Positions 34,400-43,696 of a stretch of DNA of 64,000 nt are shown piece after piece; within the stretch, counting starts at the first letter, position 1; the number at the start of each line of letters is the position of its first letter. The position numbers and the translations under genes are program-made. The notes beneath the pieces are model-generated. The model was not told the DNA's origin, made no database searches, and saw only the letters and a program-made list of their open reading frames with translations. Source of the stretch: Pontivivens insulae (lineage in GTDB: Bacteria > Pseudomonadota > Alphaproteobacteria > Rhodobacterales > Rhodobacteraceae); the NCBI RefSeq assembly GCF_900302495.1, contig NZ_OMKW01000002.1, positions 372,001 through 436,000 on the forward strand. Reading direction: 5' to 3'.

Positions 34400-36412
34400 T
34401 TAGAGAAGATCGCGAACCGCCTGAGCCGTCGCCTCTGCCGTGATCCCGAAATGCTCGAACAACTCTTCTGCCGGTGCGGATGCACCGAAGCTGTCCATGC
34501 CGACGAAACCGGCCTTCTTCCAGTTCCCACGCTCAGCGCAAAGCCACTGATCCCAGCCTTGGCGCACACCGGCCTCAACCGCGACGCGCACGGGGCCCGC
34601 GGGCAACACACGTCGGCGATAAGCCTCATCCTGCTGGGCAAAAAGCTCCATCGACGGCATGGAAACGACACGCGTGCCGATACCCTCTGCCTCAAGGATC
34701 GCCTTTGCTTCCAGCGCGACAGAAACTTCCGAGCCGGATGCGATCAGGATCGCGCGGCGTTTGCCCTCTGCTTCGGCCAGAACATAGGCACCTTGTGCCG
34801 TCAAATTCTTGGTGGAGTGCTTGCTGCGCACAACCGGAAGCCCCTGACGGGTCAGGGCCAGCATGGTCGGGCCATCAGCCTCAACCGCCAGTTCCCATGC
34901 CTCGGCCGTCTCGATCGTGTCTGCGGGACGGATCACCTGCATGCCGGGCATGGCGCGCATCGCGGCCAGATGCTCGACCGGTTGGTGGGTTGGGCCATCT
35001 TCGCCCAAACCGATGGAGTCGTGAGTCATCACGTAGGCGACCCGCTGCTTCATCAGCGCGGACAGGCGCATCGAGGGGCGCGCATAGTCGGTGAAGACCA
35101 TGAACGTACCGCCATAGGGCAATACGCCACCATGTAGCGCCATGCCGTTCATCGCGGCGGCCATGCCATGCTCGCGGATACCGTAGGAGACGTGACGCCC
35201 CTTGCGGTTGTCGGCATCGAATGCGCCCAGATCCGGGGTCAGCGTGTTGTTCGACCCGGTAAGGTCGGCAGAGCCACCGATCGTCTCGGGCAGAACGGCG
35301 TTGATCACGCCGAGGACCATTTCAGAGGATTTCCGCGTCGCAACCTTCTTGGCCGCCTCCGATTGTTCCTTCTTGAAGCGCTTGATGGCGGCAGAGAGCT
35401 TCTTGGGCACACCACCGGACATCTGACGCTGGAACTCTGCCTGCTTGGCTGAGGAAAGCGTGCCAAGACGCTCTGTCCATTCGTTGAACGCGATGTTGCC
35501 GCGCGCGCCAATCTGGCGCCATTCCGCAACAATGTCGGCGGGAATGTCGAACGGACCATGGGTCCAGCCATAGGCCGCGCGGGTGTCAGCGATCAGCTGA
35601 TCGTCGGTCAGTGCGCCGTGGCCTTTGGAGGTATCCTGCGCGGAGGATCCAATCGCGATATGCGTCTTGCACGCGATCATCGAGGGCAGGGGAGATTGCT
35701 TGGCCTGGCGGATGGCCTCGTCAATCGCCTCAGGATCGTGACCGTCGCACGAGAAGACGGACCAGCCCGACGCCTCGAACCGTGCCATCTGGTCCGTCAC
35801 ATCAGAGATAGAGACCTTGCCGTCGATGGTGATGCCATTGTCATCCCAAAGCACGATCAGCTTTCCGAGCTTCTGTTTGCCCGCAAGGCCAATTGCCTCT
35901 TGGCTGACGCCTTCCATCAAGCAGCCATCGCCCGCGATCACGTAGGTGTGGTGGTCGACGATCTTTTTGCCAAAGCGTGCGCGTAGGCTCTCTTCAGCCA
36001 TGGCAAATCCGACGGAATTTGCGATGCCCTGACCCAACGGGCCAGTTGTCGTCTCAATCCCTTTTGCGTGGCCGAATTCGGGGTGGCCGGCGGTTTTTGC
36101 GCCGAGCTGACGGAAATTGCGGATCTGATCCATCGTCATATCGGCGTAGCCGGTTAGATGCAGCAGCCCGTAGATCAGCATGGAGCCGTGACCCGCTGAC
36201 AGAATGAACCGGTCGCGGTCGGCCCAATCCGGGTTGGAGGCATCAAATTTCAGGTGCTTCTCAAACAGCACCGTCGCCACATCGGCCATGCCCATCGGCA
36301 TGCCGGAGTGACCGGAATTTGCCGCCTTCACCGCGTCGAGCGCCAGCACGCGCAGCGCAGTCGCTTTGTTCCAGTGATCGGGGTGGCGGGCGCGCAGGTC
36401 GTCGATGTTCAC
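34400..36412 (-). CDS. tkt: Transketolase
   Basis: A 670-residue thiamine-diphosphate enzyme of the pentose phosphate pathway. It has [18 protein letters not shown], the cofactor motif [13 protein letters not shown] followed by [10 protein letters not shown], and the C-terminal [17 protein letters not shown]. The start is GTG 36412 (GTGAACATCGAC); no ATG in frame is better placed. It is divergent from the zapA group. Confidence 0.96.
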   Translation of the reverse strand: MNIDDLRARHPDHWNKATALRVLALDAVKAANSGHSGMPMGMADVATVLFEKHLKFDASNPDWADRDRFILSAGHGSMLIYGLLHLTGYADMTMDQIRNFRQLGAKTAGHPEFGHAKGIETTTGPLGQGIANSVGFAMAEESLRARFGKKIVDHHTYVIAGDGCLMEGVSQEAIGLAGKQKLGKLIVLWDDNGITIDGKVSISDVTDQMARFEASGWSVFSCDGHDPEAIDEAIRQAKQSPLPSMIACKTHIAIGSSAQDTSKGHGALTDDQLIADTRAAYGWTHGPFDIPADIVAEWRQIGARGNIAFNEWTERLGTLSSAKQAEFQRQMSGGVPKKLSAAIKRFKKEQSEAAKKVATRKSSEMVLGVINAVLPETIGGSADLTGSNNTLTPDLGAFDADNRKGRHVSYGIREHGMAAAMNGMALHGGVLPYGGTFMVFTDYARPSMRLSALMKQRVAYVMTHDSIGLGEDGPTHQPVEHLAAMRAMPGMQVIRPADTIETAEAWELAVEADGPTMLALTRQGLPVVRSKHSTKNLTAQGAYVLAEAEGKRRAILIASGSEVSVALEAKAILEAEGIGTRVVSMPSMELFAQQDEAYRRRVLPAGPVRVAVEAGVRQGWDQWLCAERGNWKKAGFVGMDSFGASAPAEELFEHFGITAEATAQAVRDLL

Positions 36413-36663
36413 AGGCTTCTCACTTGTCTGATTAGGCCAACAATGCGGTCGTCATAGCACCGCCCGCCCATCGGTCAATAGAACGGGCCATTTTGATAGG
36501 TTTTGACAGAAAGATCGGCAGGATTTGGCCGAGTTTCGCCCCCGTCCTCCCCAATTTCCCGGATGTGGCAGACCCGGATGCAGTCCGCACTGGCAAGCGG
36601 GGAAATGCTTCGTTAGAATCGTCGTCAAAACAGCGCCGAATGGTGCATGACAAGGGCATGGGC

Positions 36664-36909
36664 ATGAGCAAGACAGAAGAGTTGGAGGCACGCATCAGTG
36701 CCGCCATGGCGCGGATACGCACCGCAGCCGAAACACCTCCACCAGCGGCAGAGGCCGATCCGGTCGCTTTGCGGCGTTTGGAACGGGTAAACGTCGCGTT
36801 GCGCGCGCAACTCAAGGATATGGAGCGGAAGCGCGAGGCGGATATCGCCCAGCTTGATGGCCTGATTTCCGAGCTTCGTCCCCTGGTAGAGGAGGCTGAG
36901 CATGGCTGA
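36664..36909 (+). CDS. Small coiled-coil protein upstream of zapA
   Basis: An 81-residue protein rich in charged residues, with two helical stretches (TEELEARISAAMARIRTA and RALQ-like LRRLERVNVALRAQLKDM) that should form a coiled coil. No family name is recognised, but a small coiled-coil gene before zapA is common in this group. ATG 36664 follows AAGGG at 7 nt; ATG 36658 and 36640 are alternatives. It overlaps zapA by 8 nt. Confidence 0.65.
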   Translation: MSKTEELEARISAAMARIRTAAETPPPAAEADPVALRRLERVNVALRAQLKDMERKREADIAQLDGLISELRPLVEEAEHG

Positions 36910-37342
36910 GGTTGATCTGACGATTGGTGGTCGAACCTTCCGCGTTGCCTGTGCCGATGGAGAGGAGCGCGCGCTCGAATCCGCGGCCTCGCACCTTGCG
37001 CGTGAGGCAACCTTACTGACGGATGCAATCGGCAAGGTGCCAGAGAGCCGGATGCTGCTGATGTCTGGCCTGATGTTGGCAGATCGCCAGCTGAACCTAA
37101 CGGCTGATCTCAAATCAGCAGAGGAAAAGCACCGCGTATTGGAGCAGCGTGCCGAACGTGCGGAGGCCGAGGCCGCCCGTCTGCGGGCTGAACCGCCTGC
37201 CAGCGTTGAACCTGTTGCGCAACCCGAGCCACAGGCGGATATGTTCCCGCCAGAGGATAACGGCGCGCTCGAAGCACTTGCGACCGTCGCGGAAGAGCTG
37301 GAGGCGCTGGCAGATCACCTTGAGCAACGGGCCGCATCATGA
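36902..37342 (+). CDS. zapA: Cell division protein ZapA
   Basis: A 146-residue FtsZ-ring stabiliser. The ZapA domain occupies residues 1-65 (VDLTIGGRTFRVACADGEE and AASHLAREATLLTDAIGKVPESRMLLMSGLMLAD), and the C-terminal half is an Ala/Glu-rich coiled coil, longer than in E. coli. It overlaps the preceding and following genes, so a single transcript is likely. No 6S RNA is apparent directly after it. Confidence 0.85.
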   Translation: MAEVDLTIGGRTFRVACADGEERALESAASHLAREATLLTDAIGKVPESRMLLMSGLMLADRQLNLTADLKSAEEKHRVLEQRAERAEAEAARLRAEPPASVEPVAQPEPQADMFPPEDNGALEALATVAEELEALADHLEQRAAS

Positions 37343-37686
37343 ACCACGTCTACGGCATTCCGAACTGCACCACTGTGCGCAAGGCCCGCAAGTTTATGGA
37401 AGCTGAAGGCCATGAACATGCGTTCACGGCCTTTGCCAAAGCCGACGATCTTCCAACGCTGATCAGAGGCTGGGTTGAGCGGGCCGGGCTTGAGACCGTG
37501 CTCAATGCACGCTCTGCTACATTTCAGGCGCTTGACGATGTGGATAAGGAACGTGCTGTCGCAGACTCTGCCCATGCCATTGCGTTGATGAGCGCTGATC
37601 CGCGCCTGATCAAGCGACCTGTGTTGGACACTGGTGCGGCGGTCCTCACCGGATTTGATGAGGCCGCGTGGCGCGCAACCCTCTAG
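37339..37686 (+). CDS. ArsC/Spx-family protein (YffB-like)
   Basis: A 115-residue thioredoxin-fold protein. MNHVYGIPNCTTVRKARKFMEAEG has the active cysteine (Cys10) without a second Cys in a CxxC, and KRPVLDTG is the family's phosphate-loop motif. YffB-like members are glutathione-dependent reductases of unknown substrate; arsenate reduction should not be assumed. It overlaps zapA by 4 nt and the patatin gene by 19 nt. Confidence 0.85.
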   Translation: MNHVYGIPNCTTVRKARKFMEAEGHEHAFTAFAKADDLPTLIRGWVERAGLETVLNARSATFQALDDVDKERAVADSAHAIALMSADPRLIKRPVLDTGAAVLTGFDEAAWRATL

Positions 37687-38528
37687 AGCGCCGTTACGAC
37701 GACTTGGTCTTTTGCGGTGGCGGCACGCGTTGCGTCTGGCAGGGCGGCTTTCTCAGCGTATTCGCCCCTTGGATTGATCCGCTGCGCCGGATCAACACCG
37801 TCTCAGCCGGTACTATTTCGGCGCTCGGCTATGTCAGTGATCAGGCCCAAGGGCTTCGCGATCTCATGTGCGATGTGTTCGATGAGATTGCTAAGGGACC
37901 AGGGAATGTAAGCTTGCGCCGCAAATTGTCGGGCGGGCCGTTTTTTATCTATGAGAGTGCCTATGCAGAAATGGTGCGCCGCCTGATGTCGGCAGCCGGT
38001 GCGCTCGACGCTGTCGCGGACGGACCCGAATGGACCGTGCACGTGACCCGGCGGCCCCGTGTTGGTTCCTATGCGGCGATGGTGGCCTATGCGCTTGATC
38101 TGCGTTGGAATGACACGCCGCATGTCACTTGGCCGCGCCATCTGGGTGCACGATCTGTTGCGGTTGATATGCGCGCGGCGGCCCGTTCGGGCCTGGAGGC
38201 CGTTGTCGAACTTACCGTTGCAGCGGGGTCAACTCCGCCCAGCTTCGCGCAGCACTACCACGAGGGGATCCCGGTCATTGACGGGGGATTGGTCGACAAT
38301 GCTGCCTGCCCACCAGATGGACATCCCCTGGTGCTTTTAACCCGTCCATATGCCGGATGCGCAGATCGGGGCGACCGCACCTATGTCAGACCGTCCCGAC
38401 CCATCGCCGTAAACAAAATGGATTTTACGAATGCTGAGGCGATCCGCGGTGTCTGGCTCCAGGGAGAGCAAGACGCGCGCATTTTTCTGGAACAGCATGG
38501 GCATTTGGGCGCACCGTCCACCCGGTGA
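37668..38528 (+). CDS. Patatin-like protein with altered nucleophile elbow
   Basis: A 286-residue lipid-hydrolase-fold protein. The oxyanion loop is CGGGTRCVWQGG near residue 17, the putative nucleophile is Ser46 in TVSAGT, and the second catalytic residue is Asp205 (IDGGLVDN). The usual elbow is Gly-x-Ser-x-Gly, but the first Gly is Thr44 here. The start is GTG 37668, preceded by GAGG at 5 nt. Lipase activity is plausible but not certain. Confidence 0.75.
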   Translation: MARNPLERRYDDLVFCGGGTRCVWQGGFLSVFAPWIDPLRRINTVSAGTISALGYVSDQAQGLRDLMCDVFDEIAKGPGNVSLRRKLSGGPFFIYESAYAEMVRRLMSAAGALDAVADGPEWTVHVTRRPRVGSYAAMVAYALDLRWNDTPHVTWPRHLGARSVAVDMRAAARSGLEAVVELTVAAGSTPPSFAQHYHEGIPVIDGGLVDNAACPPDGHPLVLLTRPYAGCADRGDRTYVRPSRPIAVNKMDFTNAEAIRGVWLQGEQDARIFLEQHGHLGAPSTR

Positions 38529-38537
38529 TCAGACACG

Positions 38538-38574
38538 AAAAAGCCCACCGCGATCCATGCGCGGCGGGCTTTTT
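38538..38574. terminator. Bidirectional terminator between patatin-like gene and grxD
   Basis: AAAAGCCCACCGCG pairs with CGCGGCGGGCTTTT with one mismatch; A-run before and T-run after. It serves two convergent genes. Confidence 0.8.
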
Positions 38575-38589
38575 GCATATCTAAAAGGC

Positions 38590-38958
38590 TTACTGCTTGT
38601 TTGCTTCGCGCACCTTGTCGGCGGCGTCCTTGTCAAAGGAGACCCCATTCTCGGCCAGCAGCGTGTCGAGTTCGCCGGACAGCACCATCTCTGTGACGAT
38701 ATCGCAGCCACCGATGAACTCGCCCTTCACATAGAGCTGCGGGATCGTCGGCCAGTCGGAATAGTCCTTGATGCCCTGACGGATCTCTTCATCTGCCAGA
38801 ACGTTCACGTCCTGATAGGGGACGCTCATATAGTTAAGGACACCTGCGATGCGTGAAGAGAACCCGCATTGCGGCATTTGGCTCGTACCCTTCATGAACA
38901 GAACGACATCGTTGCCTTTGACAGTGCTGTCGATCGTCTCTTGTGCGGCATTGCTCAT
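38590..38958 (-). CDS. grxD: Monothiol glutaredoxin (Grx4 type)
   Basis: A 122-residue protein with the CGFS active site (SQMPQCGFSSRIAGVLNYM), WPTIPQLYVKGEFIGGCDIVTEM and the usual C-terminal extension. Grx4 proteins carry 2Fe-2S clusters with BolA partners. bolA lies two genes upstream on the same strand, fitting that partnership. Confidence 0.95.
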   Translation of the reverse strand: MSNAAQETIDSTVKGNDVVLFMKGTSQMPQCGFSSRIAGVLNYMSVPYQDVNVLADEEIRQGIKDYSDWPTIPQLYVKGEFIGGCDIVTEMVLSGELDTLLAENGVSFDKDAADKVREANKQ

Positions 38959-38985
38959 CGATACTCTCCTCGATCCGGGCGCATG

Positions 38986-39252
38986 TCAGCGGCCCTCTTC
39001 GTCATCTTTCTTGCGGTTCTTTTCCGCGACCATCTCGCGCAGATAGTCAGTCCCGCCCTGAATGTCACGACCTCCGAGTGGATTGCCAAACGAGGTGTCG
39101 AGATTGCGGAATTCGTTCTCGTCCATTTGGAACTTTTCCGAGAAACTCTTCTTACGGGGACGCCGGATGGCCTGTTCAATGACGGCCAGGATCAGGACCA
39201 GGCAAACGATCCCCGCAAAAATACCGGCGAGCCAGAGCGTCCCCTCACTCAT
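38986..39252 (-). CDS. Small membrane protein between bolA and grxD
   Basis: An 88-residue protein with one N-terminal membrane helix (LWLAGIFAGIVCLVLILAVIEQA) and a charged cytosolic tail with ENEFRNLDTSFGNPLGGRD. No family is recognised. It overlaps bolA by 4 nt and precedes grxD by 27 nt, so it is probably co-transcribed with both. Its role in iron-sulfur handling is only suggested by position. Confidence 0.7.
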   Translation of the reverse strand: MSEGTLWLAGIFAGIVCLVLILAVIEQAIRRPRKKSFSEKFQMDENEFRNLDTSFGNPLGGRDIQGGTDYLREMVAEKNRKKDDEEGR

Positions 39253-39491
39253 TCCTTAACCTTGGTGGTCAGGGCGAGGGCGTGCAACTCGCCATGGGAG
39301 CCGTCCATCTTGCCCTTCAGGGCGGCATAGACCGCCTGATGCTGCTTCACGCGGCTGAGCCCTGCAAATTCCTCTGCCTCGACCATCGCGGCATAGTGAT
39401 TGCCGTCTCCGGCCAGATCCGTGATCTCGACAGTTGCGCTCGGAAAGGCTTCCTGGATCAGCTTTTCAATTTCATGTGCCTGCATGGCCAT
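39249..39491 (-). CDS. bolA: BolA-family protein
   Basis: An 80-residue protein: IEKLIQEAFPSATVEITDLAGDGNHYAAMV, then GLSRVKQHQAVYAALKGKMDG, the BolA fold with the conserved His in the KQHQ region and GNHY loop. BolA proteins work with Grx4 in iron-sulfur cluster handling. GGGAG lies 9 nt before the ATG. It is between purL and the small membrane protein gene, same strand. Confidence 0.93.
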   Translation of the reverse strand: MAMQAHEIEKLIQEAFPSATVEITDLAGDGNHYAAMVEAEEFAGLSRVKQHQAVYAALKGKMDGSHGELHALALTTKVKE

Positions 39492-39557
39492 GTCTGCATT
39501 CTCCCGTAATCTGAACGAAACCTATGCCGCACTGGGCAGGCCCGCAAGATGCGCGCC

Positions 39558-41720
39558 TTAGCCAAAGGTCGCAGGTACCGCCGTCTCAAACGCACCCCGC
39601 AGGGCGTCGAGCGGAACCGAGGCGTCGCCGAGTTCCAGTGCCTCGCCGCCAACAGTCCCCACGCGCAGCGCCGTGATCCCGGCGGATCCGGCCATAGCGA
39701 GCAGCGCAGCGGCATCGGAGGTCGCCAGCAGATAACGGCCCTGATCCTCACCAAACCACCAGCCCGTACCAGCGCCTTCGAGCTTTAGCCCCACATGTCC
39801 GGCGAGGGCCATGTCGGATGCGGCAAGCGCGAGACCGCCATCGGACAGGTCATGTGCCGCTGTGATCACACCTGCCTTGTGGGCCGCGCGGACAAGCTCG
39901 CCCGCCGCGCGCTCATCCTTCAGATCAACATGCGGTGCGTCACCGTCTTCCCGTCCCAGCACTTCTGCAAGCAACGCCGATTGCCCAAGATACCCTCTGG
40001 TGTCACCGATCAGAACAAGCTCTTCACCTGCGCTTGGCGCGGTGGGTATCAAATCAGATAGCTCAGTTAAAAGACCGACAGCTCCAATGGTAGGTGTCGG
40101 CAAGATCGCGGAACCATCGGTTTCGTTGTACAAGCTGACATTGCCGCTGACGATGGGCATATCGAGTGCTGCGACCGCCTCGCCAATACCTTTGATGCAG
40201 CCAACAAACTGGCCCATGATTTCGGGTTTCTCTGGATTCCCAAAATTCATATTATCTGTCGTTGCCAGGGGCTTGGCGCCTGTTGCTGAGAGGTTTCTGT
40301 AGGCCTCTGCCACAGCCTGTTTGCCGCCTTCGAATGGATTGGCACGACAATAGCGTGGAGTGACATCAGACGTGAAGGCAAGGGCCTTTGGCGTCCCGTG
40401 CACGCGTACAACGCCTGCATCTGCGCCGGGCGTGCGCACCGTGTCGGCCATGACGGTCGTGTCATATTGCTGCCAGACCCACGCACGAGACCCGTAATTG
40501 ACTGAACCAACCAACTTCAGAAGGGCTTCTGCAACATCCACTTCCGGCACATCGGTGAGGGGCGCTGCGGCAGGCGTCTCGACCCACGGGCGGTCATATT
40601 CCGGCGCCGTGCCCGACAGCGCCTTCAGCGGCAGGTCGGCCTTCACTTCACCATCGAGCATGATCAGGAAGCGATCCTCGGCAATCGTCTCCCCGACGAT
40701 GGCGAAGTCGAGGTCCCATTTGTCGAACACCGCCTTTGCCTCGGCCTCCTTTTCGGGGCGCAAGACCATCAGCATGCGTTCCTGGCTTTCGCTCAACATC
40801 ATCTCGTAGGCCGTCTTCTGCTTGAAAAAAACTGGAACACGTTCCAGATCGAGACGTACGCCCAGATCGCCCTTGTCGCCCATTTCCACGGCGGAACAGG
40901 TAAGGCCTGCGGCCCCCATATCCTGGATCGAGATCACGGCACCCGTGCGCATCAGCTCAAGCGTTGCTTCCATGAGGCGCTTTTCGGTGAACGGGTCACC
41001 GACCTGAACTGTGGGGCGCTTTTCCTCAATCGTGTCGTCGAACTCGGCAGAGGCCATCGTCGCGCCGCCCACGCCATCGCGGCCCGTCTTAGCACCAAGA
41101 TAGACAACCGGCATCCCGACGCCGGAGGCAGCGGAGTAGAAAATCTTGTCCGCATCCGCGAGGCCTGCGGCAAAGGCGTTCACCAGGCAGTTGCCGTCAT
41201 AGGCCCGGTGAAAGCGCATCTCACCGCCAACCGTGGGCACGCCAAAGGCGTTGCCATAGCCGCCGATCCCTTCAACGACGCCGTTCACAAGGCTCTTTGT
41301 CTTGGGATGATCGGGCCGCCCGAAGCTGAGCGAATTCATCGCAGCAATCGGGCGCGCGCCCATCGTGAACACATCTCGCAGAATTCCGCCCACGCCGGTG
41401 GCCGCGCCCTGATAGGGCTCAATGTAGGAGGGGTGGTTGTGGCTCTCCATTTTGAAGACGACAGCCTGACCATCGCCAATGTCTACGACGCCTGCGTTCT
41501 CCCCTGGACCACAAATGACCTGTGGACCTTCGGTGGGCAGCGTGCGCAGCCATTTCTTGGAGGATTTATAGGAACAATGCTCGTTCCACATGGCCGAGAA
41601 GATACCGAGTTCGGTGAATGTCGGCTCCCGCCCGATCAGATCGAGGATGCGCTGATACTCTTCGTCGTTCAGACCGTGTGCAGCGATCAATTCCGGGGTG
41701 AGGGCGGGGTCTTGCGTCAT
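39558..41720 (-). CDS. purL: Phosphoribosylformylglycinamidine synthase II
   Basis: A 720-residue purine biosynthesis enzyme of the small-PurL type working with PurQ and PurS (not in this window). It has [23 protein letters not shown], the nucleotide/metal loop [26 protein letters not shown], and [11 protein letters not shown]. Length is normal. It is followed by bolA on the same strand, a common alphaproteobacterial order. Confidence 0.96.
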   Translation of the reverse strand: MTQDPALTPELIAAHGLNDEEYQRILDLIGREPTFTELGIFSAMWNEHCSYKSSKKWLRTLPTEGPQVICGPGENAGVVDIGDGQAVVFKMESHNHPSYIEPYQGAATGVGGILRDVFTMGARPIAAMNSLSFGRPDHPKTKSLVNGVVEGIGGYGNAFGVPTVGGEMRFHRAYDGNCLVNAFAAGLADADKIFYSAASGVGMPVVYLGAKTGRDGVGGATMASAEFDDTIEEKRPTVQVGDPFTEKRLMEATLELMRTGAVISIQDMGAAGLTCSAVEMGDKGDLGVRLDLERVPVFFKQKTAYEMMLSESQERMLMVLRPEKEAEAKAVFDKWDLDFAIVGETIAEDRFLIMLDGEVKADLPLKALSGTAPEYDRPWVETPAAAPLTDVPEVDVAEALLKLVGSVNYGSRAWVWQQYDTTVMADTVRTPGADAGVVRVHGTPKALAFTSDVTPRYCRANPFEGGKQAVAEAYRNLSATGAKPLATTDNMNFGNPEKPEIMGQFVGCIKGIGEAVAALDMPIVSGNVSLYNETDGSAILPTPTIGAVGLLTELSDLIPTAPSAGEELVLIGDTRGYLGQSALLAEVLGREDGDAPHVDLKDERAAGELVRAAHKAGVITAAHDLSDGGLALAASDMALAGHVGLKLEGAGTGWWFGEDQGRYLLATSDAAALLAMAGSAGITALRVGTVGGEALELGDASVPLDALRGAFETAVPATFG

Positions 41721-41777
41721 CGGGGCCTCCGGGCTTGGTTGCCTGCCTTTTAGAAGGCGGAAGGCCCCGATGACAAG

Positions 41778-41897
41778 TCACCTCTGGCGGTCACGACGTG
41801 GACGCCGTTCCTCGTCGCGCTGGAAGGGAAGCTCGGTTCTGTGAAAGCGCTCGATCCGTGTTGCGAGGTGGAAGGTATCGGCAAGCAGATATATCAT
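41778..41897 (-). CDS. Small conserved-looking protein next to the GcvA-like regulator
   Basis: A 39-residue frame MIYLLADTFHLATRIERFHR followed by a basic end. GGAG lies 6 nt upstream of the ATG, which supports translation. The frame is open further upstream, but the ribosome site points to 41897. The basic tail (RRPRRDRQR) suggests nucleic acid or membrane contact. No family is recognised. Confidence 0.4.
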   Translation of the reverse strand: MIYLLADTFHLATRIERFHRTELPFQRDEERRPRRDRQR

Positions 41898-41997
41898 TTC
41901 GATCTCCGTTGTGTTTGACTTCATTGCAAACACAGTGCGCGATGGCATGCCAAACCGCGAGTCAGGAGAATTTTTCAATTGTTAGCTGAGCTATCAA

Positions 41998-42864
41998 ATG
42001 TCTGAACATCTTCCCTCCCTTGCAGCGCTGAGGGCGTTCGAGGTGAGCGCGCGGCTGGGAAATTTTTCAGCGGCCGCGCGTGAATTGAACGTCACACCGG
42101 CCGCCGTTGCGCAGCAAGTGCGGGGGCTCGAACGCGATCTCGCAGTACCATTGGCGGTGCGCGCGGGGCGGGGAATCGATCTGACCGCAGACGGGCTGGC
42201 CCTCGCGCGCGATCTGTCGGATGGCTTCACGACCATTCGGCAGGCTGTGGAGCGAATCCGGGGGCGAGAAGCGCTTCGCCCTGTCTCCATATCGACGACG
42301 CCGAGTTTCGCCGCCGGGTGGTTCATGCCCCGTCTTCCGCAATTCTGGGCGGACAACCCCGGTTTGGAACTGGCTCTGCATCCATCCGCGCAGAATGTCG
42401 ATCTGACCGATGGACAACATGACCTGGCCATCCGATTTGGCGGTGGTCGCTGGGCGGGGCTTGAGGCGGAGTTGTTGCTGTCGACATCCTTCGTTGTGTG
42501 CGCCGCACCCGAATTGCTTCAGGGGTGGCGACCGGATCGGATGGAGGACCTTCTCGACCTGCCGTGGTTTGAGGAGCCGGGAACCCATGAACAGCTCGTT
42601 TGGCTGGACGCGATGGGATTGCCGCGTGAGAAGCGGCGCAACGTCACGCAATTGCCTGGCAATCTTCTTTTATCCGCTTTGCGCGAGGGGCAGGGTGTGG
42701 CTGCATCTGCCATGCTGTTTGTCGAGGATGATGTGAAGGCTGGACGGTTGGTAAAGCTGTGGCAGGATCAGACCCCGGGGCGGGGCTATTACATCGTGCA
42801 TCGCCCCGGCGTCCTGCGGCCGCAGGTTGAGCGTGTGCGTCGATGGTTGAGGCGTCAGGTATGA
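41998..42864 (+). CDS. LysR-family regulator, GcvA-like
   Basis: A 288-residue regulator. The N-terminal helix-turn-helix reads ALRAFEVSARLGNFSAAARELNVTPAAVAQQVRGLE, typical of the GcvA subgroup, followed by a co-inducer domain with ISTTPSFAAGWFMPRLPQFW. The target is unknown. It overlaps the sulfotransferase gene by 4 nt (ATGA), so the two are co-expressed. Confidence 0.9.
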   Translation: MSEHLPSLAALRAFEVSARLGNFSAAARELNVTPAAVAQQVRGLERDLAVPLAVRAGRGIDLTADGLALARDLSDGFTTIRQAVERIRGREALRPVSISTTPSFAAGWFMPRLPQFWADNPGLELALHPSAQNVDLTDGQHDLAIRFGGGRWAGLEAELLLSTSFVVCAAPELLQGWRPDRMEDLLDLPWFEEPGTHEQLVWLDAMGLPREKRRNVTQLPGNLLLSALREGQGVAASAMLFVEDDVKAGRLVKLWQDQTPGRGYYIVHRPGVLRPQVERVRRWLRRQV

Positions 42865-43526
42865 ATCTTGAAGGCGCACGAAAGGATGTGAAAGTCTTCT
42901 GCATCGGGTTGCAGAAGACCGGAACAAAGTCCTTGAAGCACCTGATGCGACGCATGGGATATCGGCACTATAAGCGAACCGCATACGCCTCAAAACTTTG
43001 GTGGGATGGCGATGTTGCAGGTCTTGTCGACACTATGGAGGCTTTTGACAGTGCCGAGGACTGGCCGTGGCCGCTGTGCTGGCGGGAAATGGATGCAGCC
43101 TTTGGCGATCGGGCACGATTTATTCTGACCCGCAGGACGAATGCTGAGGCGTGGCTCGACAGCATCACACGTTGGTCGTTGCGCACGAACCCGGAGGGCC
43201 ACAGCCGCACCCGGATCTATGGCCACGCCTATCCGCATGGAGCGGAGCAGGCCTATCTGGATTTCTACGAGGGACACCTTGTCGCCGTTCGGGCCGCATT
43301 TGCGGACCGGCCCCACCAACTGCTCGAAATCTGCTTTGAAGAGGGGGATGGGGCAGAGGCTGTCGCAGAATTTCTGGGGGAGGAGCCACCGCGCCGGGGC
43401 GCCGTGCACCAGAACAGTTCGGCCACCAATCCAGCTGTAACCGGGTTTGAGGAGGAAAACTTGCGTCTTGCGATGGCCCAGAAGGAGCGCCTGCTGGCGG
43501 CAAGGCAAAAAAAAGCCGGGCACTAG
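42861..43526 (+). CDS. Sulfotransferase-family protein
   Basis: A 221-residue protein. The N-terminal VFCIGLQKTGTKSLKHLMRR is a PAPS 5'-phosphosulfate-binding loop of the sulfotransferase family, and FGDRARFILTRRTNAEAWLDSITRW holds the 3'-phosphate-binding Arg/Ser region. The acceptor is not known. ATG 42861 overlaps the regulator stop; an upstream ATG at 42843 is possible. Confidence 0.8.
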   Translation: MNLEGARKDVKVFCIGLQKTGTKSLKHLMRRMGYRHYKRTAYASKLWWDGDVAGLVDTMEAFDSAEDWPWPLCWREMDAAFGDRARFILTRRTNAEAWLDSITRWSLRTNPEGHSRTRIYGHAYPHGAEQAYLDFYEGHLVAVRAAFADRPHQLLEICFEEGDGAEAVAEFLGEEPPRRGAVHQNSSATNPAVTGFEEENLRLAMAQKERLLAARQKKAGH

Positions 43527-43533
43527 GCCCGGC
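43507..43533 (-). terminator. Strong minus-strand terminator
   Basis: GCCGGGC (43515-43521) pairs with GCCCGGC (43527-43533); on the minus strand the stem is followed by eight T (43514-43507). It overlaps the end of the sulfotransferase gene and lies 160 nt after the minus-strand LysR gene, so it ends that message or a small RNA. Confidence 0.8.
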
Positions 43534-43640
43534 AAAGTCCAACAGGGAGGTATCAAGACCCGCGGTCTCTGCTATGCAGTGCATCGCTTGTCTTGACAGG
43601 GTACCTAGGGTGTGATCCCCGACCTGACAAGAGATTCTGC
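43534..43640 (-). ncRNA. Candidate small RNA or 3' UTR RNA
   Basis: Between the minus-strand LysR stop and the terminator at 43507-43533 lies a structured stretch. TCTTGACAGG (43591-43600) and CCTGACAAGA (43623-43632) pair with one mismatch, and the minus-strand sequence ATACCTCCCTG near 43550 carries an anti-Shine-Dalgarno-like CCTCCC. No convincing promoter was found, so it may be processed from the LysR message. It is a prediction only. Confidence 0.3.
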
Positions 43641-43696
43641 CTAAATTTGGTGCATAGCCGCCATTCACTGTGTGCATGGCACAACACCTAGCTGTA

